From the NCBI GenBank assembly GCA_021822115.1, contig JAJZSA010000085.1:1-8822 (forward strand): DNA of 8,822 bases, read 5' to 3'. The position numbers and the translations under genes were made by a program. Source of the DNA: Pseudomonadota bacterium (GTDB taxonomy: Bacteria > Pseudomonadota > Gammaproteobacteria > Burkholderiales > Gallionellaceae). Below are positions 1-6,480 of this stretch, in pieces. The notes beneath the pieces are model-generated. The model made no database searches and was not told the DNA's origin. It worked only from the letters and a program-made list of their open reading frames with translations. Numbering within the stretch: position 1 is the stretch's first letter; each line of letters opens with the position of its first letter.

Positions 1-927
1 GCTGAAGTCGTCGAAGAAGGTCATCTTGCGCAGGATGCCGAACTTCTGGTTCTCGGCCACTTCCAGTCCGCTCTTCTCGAAATGGCCGAGGCCGGCCAGG
101 TCGTCGCCGAACTCGCGCCAGCTGCTGTAGCGGTCTTCCGGTTTCTTCTGCAGCGCGCGCATCACGATGCGTTCCAGCTGCGGCGGCAGGTCCTTGCGCA
201 GCGAGGAGGGCGGCGGCGGCATCTCGTTCATGATCTGCTGGTACAGATGCGCCAGGTTCTTCGGGCTGTAGGGCGAGTGGCCGGTGAGCAGGCGGTACAT
301 CACCACGCCCAGCGAATAGATGTCGGTCAGGTGCGACAGCGATTCGCCGCGTACCTGCTCGGGCGACATATAGTTTGGCGAGCCGACGTTGCTCTGCGTT
401 TGCTCGATGTCCATGCGTACCGCGGCGCCCAGGTCGGAGATCTTGATCTTGCCTTCGGCGTCCAGCAGCAGGTTGGCGGGTTTGATGTCGCGGTGGATGA
501 CGCCGTTGTATTGCGCATAGTTGAGTGCGCGGCAGCATTCGTACATGCGTTCGACCACCGCGTCCAGCGGCAGCAGGTTGTCGGAGCGGATGTGTTGTTC
601 CAGCGTGCCGCCCGGCACGTACTCCATCACGATGTAGCTGATCTCGTCGCCGATCTCCGCCTCGAAGGTGGAGACGATGTGCGGGTGGTGCAGTTTGCCG
701 GTGAGCGCGACCTCGTTCTCCAGGTGCTTGCGGTTCTGGCGGCCGTTGCGTTCATCTTTGAGGAAGCTTTGCTTGATGACCTTGAGCGCCACCTCGCGCT
801 TGTTGAACGGGTCGAAGCCCAGATACACCTCGCTGGTCGCACCATGCCCCAGCTGACGCAGGATGCGGTATTGGCCGAGGAAGGCGGGGACGGTGGTTGC
901 GGCGGTGGCGGTGGCGGCTTGATCCAT
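1..927 (-). CDS. Hanks-type Ser/Thr protein kinase, N-terminal 309 residues (runs off left edge)
   Basis: Read from an ATG at 927 down to base 1 with no stop, so the C-terminus is outside the window. A full kinase fold is visible. The glycine loop LGHGATSEVY is at residues 26-35 (its third glycine is Ser32). The ATP lysine K49 sits in VALK, and the helix-C Glu is probably E72. The catalytic loop HRDIKPANLL spans 145-154 (D147, K149, N152). The metal-binding motif is D165-L-G instead of DFG. A short activation segment ends in SPEQ (188-191), followed by D202 (helix F) and R266. The last residues (FGILRKMTFFDDFS, 296-309) resemble the entry of a cyclic-nucleotide-binding fold, so a regulatory cNMP domain may follow; this is inference. 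Residues 4-12 are Ala/Thr low complexity. No Shine-Dalgarno precedes the ATG; an in-frame ATG at 954 also lacks one and would add nine unconvincing residues. Soluble as far as seen, with no transmembrane segment. Substrate unknown. Confidence 0.93.
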   Translation of the reverse strand, partial: MDQAATATAATTVPAFLGQYRILRQLGHGATSEVYLGFDPFNKREVALKVIKQSFLKDERNGRQNRKHLENEVALTGKLHHPHIVSTFEAEIGDEISYIVMEYVPGGTLEQHIRSDNLLPLDAVVERMYECCRALNYAQYNGVIHRDIKPANLLLDAEGKIKISDLGAAVRMDIEQTQSNVGSPNYMSPEQVRGESLSHLTDIYSLGVVMYRLLTGHSPYSPKNLAHLYQQIMNEMPPPPSSLRKDLPPQLERIVMRALQKKPEDRYSSWREFGDDLAGLGHFEKSGLEVAENQKFGILRKMTFFDDFS

Positions 928-977
928 GGCCGGGAATTTACACCAAGAGCGCATGGGCAGCCAGCCGGGGGGCGGCT

Positions 978-1005
978 TGTCCGGGGTGGCGCTTTCGCCG
1001 ATAAT
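978..1005 (+). promoter_or_regulatory. Candidate sigma70-type promoter for the glycan operon
   Basis: A -35-like TTGTCC (978-983, four of six consensus bases) lies 16 bp from GATAAT (1000-1005, five of six bases), predicting a start near 1012. It is the best promoter-like pair in the divergent intergenic region 928-1067. The same stretch can also fold: CCGGGG (981-986) pairs with CCCCGG (1006-1011) around an inner GGCG/CGCC stem, so part of the resemblance may be incidental. Strength and sigma factor are unknown. Confidence 0.4.
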
Positions 1006-1013
1006 CCCCGGGT

Positions 1014-1047
1014 GCCGAATGACGGTCCTACCGCATTCGGCTTTTTT
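1014..1047 (+). terminator. Intrinsic-terminator-like hairpin in the leader of the GT9 gene (possible attenuator)
   Basis: GCCGAATG (1014-1021) pairs perfectly with CATTCGGC (1034-1041). After a single bulged A (1022) the helix continues with CGGT/ACCG (1023-1026 and 1030-1033), closed by a three-base CCT loop. Six T's follow immediately (1042-1047). This is a textbook Rho-independent terminator in the plus direction; the minus direction has no T-run. It lies between divergent genes, so it has no upstream plus-strand gene to end. It sits only 20 nt before the TTG start at 1068 and does not cover the Shine-Dalgarno (GGAAG, 1058-1062). A role as attenuator, 5' stabiliser or block to antisense transcription is inference. 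Confidence 0.7.
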
Positions 1048-1067
1048 CAATCGAACCGGAAGACCAT

Positions 1068-2285
1068 TTGAACATCGATTTCCAGAGAGCTGTGGACCGC
1101 TGGGCCGGGGTGCCGATCTGTGCCGCCCTGTCCCTGTTCGAACGTCTCAAGCGTCTCTTGGTGGCGCCGCCGACCGTGCGGCAGCCACGCCGCATCCTCA
1201 TCGTGCTGCTGTCCGAGATGGGCAGCCTGGTGCTGGCGCAGCCGATGTTCGCCGAACTCAAGCGGCGTTATCCCGGTGCGGAACTGCACATGCTGATGTT
1301 CCGCAAGAACCGCGAGGTGCTCGACCTGCTGGGGGTGATGCCGAAAGAAAACGTCATCACGCTGAACGACAAGAAGATGTCCGAGTTCGTGCCGGACATC
1401 CTCAAGGCCATCCGCCGCATGCGTGCGCTGGACTTCGATGTGGTGATCGATTGCGAACTGTTCTCGCGCGTCAGCAGCATCTTGTCCTATCTGTCCGGTG
1501 CGCGCGTGCAGGTCGGCTTCGAACCTCACACGCAGGAAGGTCTGTATCGCGGCAGCTTCATGAATCGCAAGGTGATGTACAACCCCTACCATCACCTGTC
1601 GCAACAGTTCCTCACCATGGTCGAGGCCATCGAATCCTCCGGCCGGCCGCTGGCCAAGCGTCTGCCGCAGGACGTGGCGCCGCCGCCCGCCTTGCAGTTC
1701 GAACCGGGGGAGGTGGCGCGCGAGATCGCGCAACTGGAAGCCGACTTCCCGGTGGTGCAGGGCAAGAAACTGGTGCTGGTGTATCCCGACGGCGGCATCC
1801 TGCCGATCCGTGCCTGGCCGCCCGAGTATTACGAGCAGTTGTGCGACGCCTTGTTGCGCGACGGTTATGTGGTGGGTCTGATCGGCCTGCCCGATGCCAA
1901 GCCGCTGGCGCAGCGCATCGTGGCGCATTGCCGGCACGAGCACTGCATCGACCTCGCGGGCTATACCCGCTCGGTGCGCCATCTGCTGGCGGTGTTTCAG
2001 CGCGCCGCGCTGCTGGTGACCAACGACGGCGGTCCCGGCCAGTTCGCCGCGCTCACCCGTTTGCCGGTGCTGGTGTTCTTCGGTCCGGAGACGCCGGCGC
2101 TGTACAGCCCGCATGCGCCCAACATCCATTGCCTGTACACGGCGCTGTCCTGTTCGCCCTGCCTGACCGCCTATAACCACCGCAACTCGCCGTGCGACGG
2201 CGATAACCAGTGCCTCAAGCGCATCCAGCCGGAGCAGGTGCTGGCGCGCGCACGCGAACTGTTGCAGGAGCCGGCCGCCGCATGA
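1068..2285 (+). CDS. GT9-family glycosyltransferase (heptosyltransferase-like, divergent active site)
   Basis: 405 residues. The start is a TTG at 1068, chosen because GGAAG (1058-1062) lies 5 nt upstream and the protein then opens with an amphipathic leader typical of such enzymes. It shows the two Rossmann halves of the WaaC/WaaF (ADP-heptose:LPS heptosyltransferase) family. N-terminal half: strand IVLL then SEMGSLVLAQP (45-59). C-terminal half: KLVLVYP (234-240), RAWPPEYY (248-255), TNDGGPGQFAAL (318-329) and FFGPETPALYSP (337-348). A four-cysteine patch (C362, C365, C376, C382) near the end is seen in several GT9 branches. Cytoplasmic, probably membrane-peripheral, adding a sugar to a lipid-linked or LPS glycan; the donor may not be heptose because key family residues differ (Asp at 53, Lys at 248 and His at 326 replaced by Ser, Arg and Gln). 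First gene of a tightly coupled operon; its stop overlaps the next ATG (ATGA). Sure of family, unsure of substrate. Confidence 0.92.
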   Translation: MNIDFQRAVDRWAGVPICAALSLFERLKRLLVAPPTVRQPRRILIVLLSEMGSLVLAQPMFAELKRRYPGAELHMLMFRKNREVLDLLGVMPKENVITLNDKKMSEFVPDILKAIRRMRALDFDVVIDCELFSRVSSILSYLSGARVQVGFEPHTQEGLYRGSFMNRKVMYNPYHHLSQQFLTMVEAIESSGRPLAKRLPQDVAPPPALQFEPGEVAREIAQLEADFPVVQGKKLVLVYPDGGILPIRAWPPEYYEQLCDALLRDGYVVGLIGLPDAKPLAQRIVAHCRHEHCIDLAGYTRSVRHLLAVFQRAALLVTNDGGPGQFAALTRLPVLVFFGPETPALYSPHAPNIHCLYTALSCSPCLTAYNHRNSPCDGDNQCLKRIQPEQVLARARELLQEPAAA

Positions 2286-2785
2286 CGCCGTTCAAGATAC
2301 GCATGCATCTGGCGTCGCTGCTGCGGCGTATCTTCTCCCTGCGCTTCCTCAAGTTCGGCACGGTCGGCGTGTCCGGCATCGTGGTCAACCAGGGCGCGCT
2401 CTACGTCATGCAGGAGCATGTCTTCCATGTGGCCAACGTGGCCGGGCAGGTGGACTGGCTGCAACTCAATGTCTCGCTCGCGGTGGCCATCCTGCTGGCG
2501 ACGCTGAACAACTTCTACTGGAACCGCCTGTGGACCTGGAAGGATCGTGTCGAGCTGCACCATCGCCCCTGGCTGGCGCAGTTCGGCCAGTACACTGTGT
2601 CGTGCGGCGTGAGCATCGCGTTGCAGTTCGTGTTCACCAACCTGCTGGCGCCGCATGTCTATTATCTGATCGCCAATTTCATCGCCATCGGCGTGACCAG
2701 CGTGTTGAACTTCCTGCTCAACGACATCTGGACCTTCGGCCGTCTCCGGTTCTCGCGTCCGGTTGCGCGCGCGAAACAGGACTGA
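2282..2785 (+). CDS. GtrA-family four-helix membrane protein (putative lipid-linked sugar flippase)
   Basis: 167 residues. The ATG at 2282 overlaps the preceding stop (ATGA) with AGGAG at 2266-2270; an open frame continues upstream but lies inside the GT9 gene. Four hydrophobic segments lie at about 23-43, 61-81, 101-121 and 127-148. Family signatures are RFLKFGTVGVSG (21-32), the highly characteristic NNFYWNRLWTW (76-86) and its echo NFLLNDIWTF (143-152). The length is normal for GtrA/DPMS-type proteins, which are thought to carry polyprenyl-phosphate-linked sugars across the inner membrane. The coupling to a GT9 upstream and an ArnT-like transferase 1 nt downstream fits a glycan-modification role. 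The usual GtrB partner, a GT2 bactoprenol-phosphate sugar transferase, is not in the window. Confidence 0.93.
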   Translation: MTPFKIRMHLASLLRRIFSLRFLKFGTVGVSGIVVNQGALYVMQEHVFHVANVAGQVDWLQLNVSLAVAILLATLNNFYWNRLWTWKDRVELHHRPWLAQFGQYTVSCGVSIALQFVFTNLLAPHVYYLIANFIAIGVTSVLNFLLNDIWTFGRLRFSRPVARAKQD

Positions 2786-2786
2786 C

Positions 2787-4496
2787 ATGTTGCGCGACCC
2801 GATGCGAGACACCGCCGGATCGCGCCCGTTGCGTTACCTCGCTGCCGTGCTGCTGGCGGTGTTCGTCTACTGGTACGGCCTGGATGGGCTGCACATCCCG
2901 CGCAACGGCGACGAGAACGTGTATGCACACATCACTTACCAGACCGCGCAGTCCGGCGCGTGGCTGCCGCTGCGATCCGATCTCGATCACATGCGCAACA
3001 CCAAGCCGCCGCTGCTGTTCTGGCAGGGCATGCTGTCCACCGATATGGGCGCGCAGTGGGACCAGTGGCATCTGCGCTATCCCAGCGTGATCTATACCTT
3101 GCTCACCGCCTTGCTGGTGTATCTGCTCGGCTGGCGCCTGTCCGGGACATGGGCCACCGGGGCGACGGCGGCGCTGGTGTTCCTGGCGTTCTTCAGCACC
3201 TATCGCTTCGGCCGTCCTTATCTGGTCAATCCGGCGGAGACCTTCTGGTTGTCGTTGCCGTTCTTCATCCTGCTGTATTGGCGCGAGCGCGCATTCGCGT
3301 CGCGCCTGGCGCTGCCGTTGTTGCTCGGGCTGGTCACCGGCATCGGCCTGCTGTATAAATCGTTCGCCCTGCTGGCCCCGGTGGGGCTGGCGCTGGCCTG
3401 GTGGTATCTGCATCAGCGCCGCTATCGCTGGCATGCCTTCCTGACCCAGGATACTTATAAGTTGCTGCTGATCGGCGCGCTGGCGCTGGCTGTGTTTGCC
3501 CTGTGGTTCCTGCTCGATCCCGATCCGCAGGCGGTGTGGCAGGAGTTCGTGCTGGGCGAGAACGCCGGCAAGTTCGACCCGCATGGCGGCAATTACTGGG
3601 CCAAGCTGTTGTGGGGCGGCAGCAGCGTGTGGGTGTTGCTGCTGGGCTATCCGCTGAATGCCGGATTGCTGGCGTTCCCGGTGGCGGCGCTGTTCTTCGT
3701 GGCCTGGCAGCGGCGTTACCGTCTGCATGAAGACGAGCGCATGCTGTGGATGTGGATGATCGTGTTGTTCGCGGTGTTCGCCTTGCCCAGCCAGCGTTCG
3801 GCGCGCTATCTGCTGGATGCCATGCCCGGCGTCGCCTTGCTGCTCGCCTTGAACTGGCAGCGCATCCCGCGCGCGGCCTTCATCGCCAGCGTGCTGGCCG
3901 CTGCAGCGGTGAGCGGGCTGTTCGGCTGGCTGGCATTCAATCTGATGCAGCAGATGCCGGGTCTGTACGATGCCGCGTTCTGGTTGGTGCTGGCGGTGGC
4001 GGCGCTGTGCGCCGTGCTGGCGCTGGGGATGGCTCGCTGGACGCGCGGCCTGGCGCTGGTGTCGGCACTGCTCACCTTGCTGCTGCTGGCCATGTTCCTG
4101 CGGCCGTTCGACGGAGCGGCCGGGCGTTACGATGCGGCGGCGCAACAGGCGGTGCGCGGGCAGGATGTGTGGGTGCCGTGCGATTTCCGCGCCAGTTGGG
4201 AAGACTATCGCTTCCTGTTGCCGGGCGCGTATCTGCACGGCTACGTCGAGCGTACTGAGATTGAGCCGCAGTCGCACTATGCGCTGTTCGCGCAACGCCT
4301 GCCGCTGGACGCCAAACCTTGTGCCGGCTGCGAGGTGCTGGGGCAGCGTCTGGAGATACGCGGGCGGCATAGCGAAGCGGAAATCAAGGCCATGTTGGCC
4401 GGTGAGGTGATGCAGCAACTGTTCGTGCGCGAATGGTTGTTGCGCGCACCGCCGACCGATGGCGAGCAAGAGAATCACGAGGGGGAATGTCGTTGA
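2787..4496 (+). CDS. ArnT/PMT-like polyprenyl-phosphate-sugar glycosyltransferase (GT83/GT39 type)
   Basis: 569 residues from the ATG at 2787, with AGGA 5 nt upstream; an in-frame TTG at 2763 inside the GtrA gene is less likely. A first transmembrane helix (about 16-34) is followed by the periplasmic loop with the acidic pair in GDENVY (41-46, D42/E43), the expected catalytic motif of this class. Then come NTKPPLLFW (71-79), like the KPP motif of ArnT relatives, and many further helices up to about residue 438. LPSQRSARYLLDAMPG (333-348) matches the conserved S-x-x-RYLLP region. A soluble C-terminal portion of about 130 residues (441-569), probably periplasmic, holds a CAGC motif (512-515). 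Such enzymes move a sugar from a polyprenyl phosphate carrier to lipid A, a glycan or a protein on the outer face of the inner membrane. It follows GtrA by 1 nt, so it may play the part GtrC plays in O-antigen modification. Donor and acceptor unknown. Confidence 0.9.
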   Translation: MLRDPMRDTAGSRPLRYLAAVLLAVFVYWYGLDGLHIPRNGDENVYAHITYQTAQSGAWLPLRSDLDHMRNTKPPLLFWQGMLSTDMGAQWDQWHLRYPSVIYTLLTALLVYLLGWRLSGTWATGATAALVFLAFFSTYRFGRPYLVNPAETFWLSLPFFILLYWRERAFASRLALPLLLGLVTGIGLLYKSFALLAPVGLALAWWYLHQRRYRWHAFLTQDTYKLLLIGALALAVFALWFLLDPDPQAVWQEFVLGENAGKFDPHGGNYWAKLLWGGSSVWVLLLGYPLNAGLLAFPVAALFFVAWQRRYRLHEDERMLWMWMIVLFAVFALPSQRSARYLLDAMPGVALLLALNWQRIPRAAFIASVLAAAAVSGLFGWLAFNLMQQMPGLYDAAFWLVLAVAALCAVLALGMARWTRGLALVSALLTLLLLAMFLRPFDGAAGRYDAAAQQAVRGQDVWVPCDFRASWEDYRFLLPGAYLHGYVERTEIEPQSHYALFAQRLPLDAKPCAGCEVLGQRLEIRGRHSEAEIKAMLAGEVMQQLFVREWLLRAPPTDGEQENHEGECR

Positions 4497-5875
4497 TGGG
4501 TAAGTACAAGCGCCTCGCCTTGTTGGCGTTCGTGCTGGGCGCGTTCGCGCTCGCCCTGGCCAAGGCGGCGAGCTGGAGCTTCGGCTTCGGTTTCCGTTTG
4601 CCGGAGCCGGTGGTGGAGCAGGCCGCAGCGCCGGCACCAGTGGTGAAACAGAAGCGCCGCGGACGGCGCAATGAGCCGCCGCAGCCGCGCGTGGTGCTGG
4701 GCAAACTGGAGGCACATCTGGCTTCCAGCCGCCAGCACATCTCCACGCATGCGGCCTCGCTGGTGGAGTTGCAGGATGGCCGCGTGCGCGCCTTCTGGTT
4801 CTCCGGCAGCCGCGAAGGTGCGCCCGATGTCACCATCAACAGCGCCGTGTTCGATCCGCAGGCCGATACCTGGTGGCGTGAGCGCGAGGTGGTAGGGCGC
4901 AGCGCGACGCAACGCGGCCTGCATCGCAGCATCGCCAAGGTGGGCAATCCGGTGGTGGTACGCGCGCCCAACGGCGAGCTGTGGCTGTTCTATGTCACGG
5001 TGTCGCTGGGCGGCTGGGCCGGCAGTTCCATCACGCTGGTCACCTCGGCCGACGAGGGGGAGACCTGGAGCCAGCCGCGTCGGCTGGTGACTTCGCCGTT
5101 CATCAACATCAGCACGCTGGTTAAGGGGGCGCCGTTCTTCTATGCCGACGGTACGTTGGGGCTGCCGGTGTATCACGAGTTCATCACCAAGTTCTCCGAG
5201 ATCCTGCGCCTGGACCAGACCGGCAAGGTCATCGACAAGCAGCGGCTGGCGGCCGGCGGGCAGGGCACCTTGCAGCCGGTGCTGTTGGCGCAGGATGCGC
5301 AGCATGCGCTGGTGCTCAACCGCTACTCGGGCAAGGATGCGGACAAGCGCGTGCTCGCCATGCGCAGCGAGGATGGCGGCCGCCACTGGTCGGCGCCGCA
5401 GAAGATGACCTTGTTCAATCCGGATGCCGCCCTCACCGGCCTGGTGCTGGAGGACGGGCGGATGCTGGCGGTGCTGAACAACGAGACGCAGGGGCGCGAA
5501 TCGCTCAGCCTGCAACTGTCCGAGGATGGCGGCCAGACCTGGCGCGAACTGCACCGGCTGGAAGAGATGAACGTGGTACACGATGTGTCCATGTCGGAAG
5601 GCGCTTGCCTGGAGGTGGTGGAGAACCTGTTGCGCAGCAGCGATCCGCTGTTGCGCCAGGCGGATGAAGCCATCCTCGCGCCGTATGTGGAATCGGCGCG
5701 GTCCAAGACCGTGGGCGGCGGCAGTTGCCATTTCGAGTTCTCCTACCCCTACATGATCCGCACGCGCAACGGTGATATCCATCTCGCCTATACCTGGAAC
5801 CGCACCTTCATCAAGCATGTGCGCATCGATGCGCAGTGGCTCAAACATCGGCTGCAGAACGGGAGTGAACGATGA
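4487..5875 (+). CDS. Membrane-anchored or exported sialidase-like protein (BNR/Asp-box beta-propeller)
   Basis: 462 residues from the ATG at 4487 (GAGG at 4479-4482); the ATG at 4496, which shares one base with the preceding stop, is an equally possible start three codons later. A basic N-terminus (K6, K8, R9) and a hydrophobic stretch (about 10-27) ending in AKA-A give a signal peptide or anchor, placing the rest in the periplasm. A Pro/Ala- and Arg/Lys-rich linker (38-68) follows. Three Asp-boxes are present: SADEGETW (187-194), SEDGGRHW (294-301) and SEDGGQTW (345-352). FWFSGSREGAPDV (103-115), GNPVVV (153-158) and EFSYPYMIRT (417-426) match the BNR_2 'predicted neuraminidase' type. The (F/Y)RIP motif of classical sialidases is absent, and a polar stretch (about 372-413) before the SYP motif looks like an insertion. 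It may cleave a nonulosonic acid or another sugar from a surface glycan; the substrate is not deducible. Its stop overlaps the next ATG. Confidence 0.85.
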   Translation: MSLMGKYKRLALLAFVLGAFALALAKAASWSFGFGFRLPEPVVEQAAAPAPVVKQKRRGRRNEPPQPRVVLGKLEAHLASSRQHISTHAASLVELQDGRVRAFWFSGSREGAPDVTINSAVFDPQADTWWREREVVGRSATQRGLHRSIAKVGNPVVVRAPNGELWLFYVTVSLGGWAGSSITLVTSADEGETWSQPRRLVTSPFINISTLVKGAPFFYADGTLGLPVYHEFITKFSEILRLDQTGKVIDKQRLAAGGQGTLQPVLLAQDAQHALVLNRYSGKDADKRVLAMRSEDGGRHWSAPQKMTLFNPDAALTGLVLEDGRMLAVLNNETQGRESLSLQLSEDGGQTWRELHRLEEMNVVHDVSMSEGACLEVVENLLRSSDPLLRQADEAILAPYVESARSKTVGGGSCHFEFSYPYMIRTRNGDIHLAYTWNRTFIKHVRIDAQWLKHRLQNGSER

Positions 5876-6480
5876 TACATGGCAGTGACTGGATCGGGCT
5901 TTCCGGCCTGGCGGCGGTGTGGCTGCTGCTGGCCTTCCGCTTGCCGCAGGTGCAAGCCTTGCCGGGCAAACAGCGTGCACTGTTCATCGGGCTGGGTTAT
6001 GTGGTGGTGATGTTCCCGCTAGGCGGTTGGTCGCTGGCCGGCTGGCTGCGCGGCATGGTGGGCGACCTCAGCCTCACCAGCCTGCTGTTGCTGACGAACG
6101 CGTTGCATCTGCGCCTGTGGCCACAGGCACACCCCTGGTGGTCGCTGCGCGAACGCACGGCGCTGCTGGGATTCATCGCGGTATTGGCATTGCTGGTGTA
6201 TCCGTTCGCGCTCGGCCTCGGTACGCTGGATCCGTATCGTGCGGGCTATGGCAGCGTAGGCCTGGTGCTGATGCTGGCCTTGCTCGCTTTGTGGGCGATG
6301 CGCCGCGCGTTCTATCTGCTGTCTGCGGTGCTGGCGCTGGCGGCACTGGGCTGGAATTTCAATCTGCTGGAATCGACCAACCTGTGGGATTACCTGATCG
6401 ATGCACCGCTGGCGATCTATTCGCTGTGGGTCACGCTCAAGGCTTCCCTGCTGTATGCCTTGCGGAGGGATCGTGCCTAG
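5872..6480 (+). CDS. Multi-pass inner-membrane protein, unrecognised
   Basis: 202 residues; I do not recognise a family. The ATG at 5872 overlaps the preceding stop (ATGA) and has GGAG (5862-5865) 6 nt upstream, so it is translationally coupled to the sialidase-like gene. It is almost entirely hydrophobic, with about six or seven membrane segments, roughly at 7-23, 36-57, 66-83, 97-118, 127-143, 146-165 and 175-196. Short basic loops (R96 region, RR at 144-145, terminal RRDR) suggest where the cytoplasmic faces lie. The segment NLLESTNLWDYLIDAP (164-179) is the most polar and distinctive part and may be functional. No ATP-binding or catalytic motif is seen. Its position between a periplasmic glycan-binding or -cleaving protein and a symporter suggests an accessory membrane function, but that is context only. 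The reading frame, ribosome site and codon use are those of a real gene. Confidence 0.82.
   Translation: MIHGSDWIGLSGLAAVWLLLAFRLPQVQALPGKQRALFIGLGYVVVMFPLGGWSLAGWLRGMVGDLSLTSLLLLTNALHLRLWPQAHPWWSLRERTALLGFIAVLALLVYPFALGLGTLDPYRAGYGSVGLVLMLALLALWAMRRAFYLLSAVLALAALGWNFNLLESTNLWDYLIDAPLAIYSLWVTLKASLLYALRRDRA

Noticed and set aside
82..1071. Plus-strand open frame of 329 codons opposite the kinase
   Set aside because: It is antisense to a clearly recognisable kinase with intact motifs. The translation is rich in Arg, Val, Ala and His with no domain, as expected from reverse-frame reading of GC-rich code.
926..2176. Plus-strand open frame starting before the terminator hairpin, overlapping GT9 in another frame
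   Set aside because: The translation is Arg, Ala and Gly low complexity. It was considered as a leader peptide in the attenuator, but it has no stop near the hairpin and no ribosome site.
1047..2180. Minus-strand open frame of 377 codons opposite the GT9 gene
   Set aside because: No domain, shadow composition, and the plus strand has clear GT9 motifs with ribosome site and coupling.
2718..4715. Minus-strand open frame of 665 codons across the ArnT-like gene
   Set aside because: Long but low-complexity (Gln, His, Arg, Ala), no ribosome site, no motifs, and it overlaps four confidently identified plus-strand genes. Long antisense frames are common in high-GC DNA.
4475..5980. Minus-strand open frame of 501 codons opposite the sialidase-like gene
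   Set aside because: Same shadow pattern: rich in Gln, His, Arg and Leu, with no recognisable domain, while the plus strand holds three Asp-boxes.
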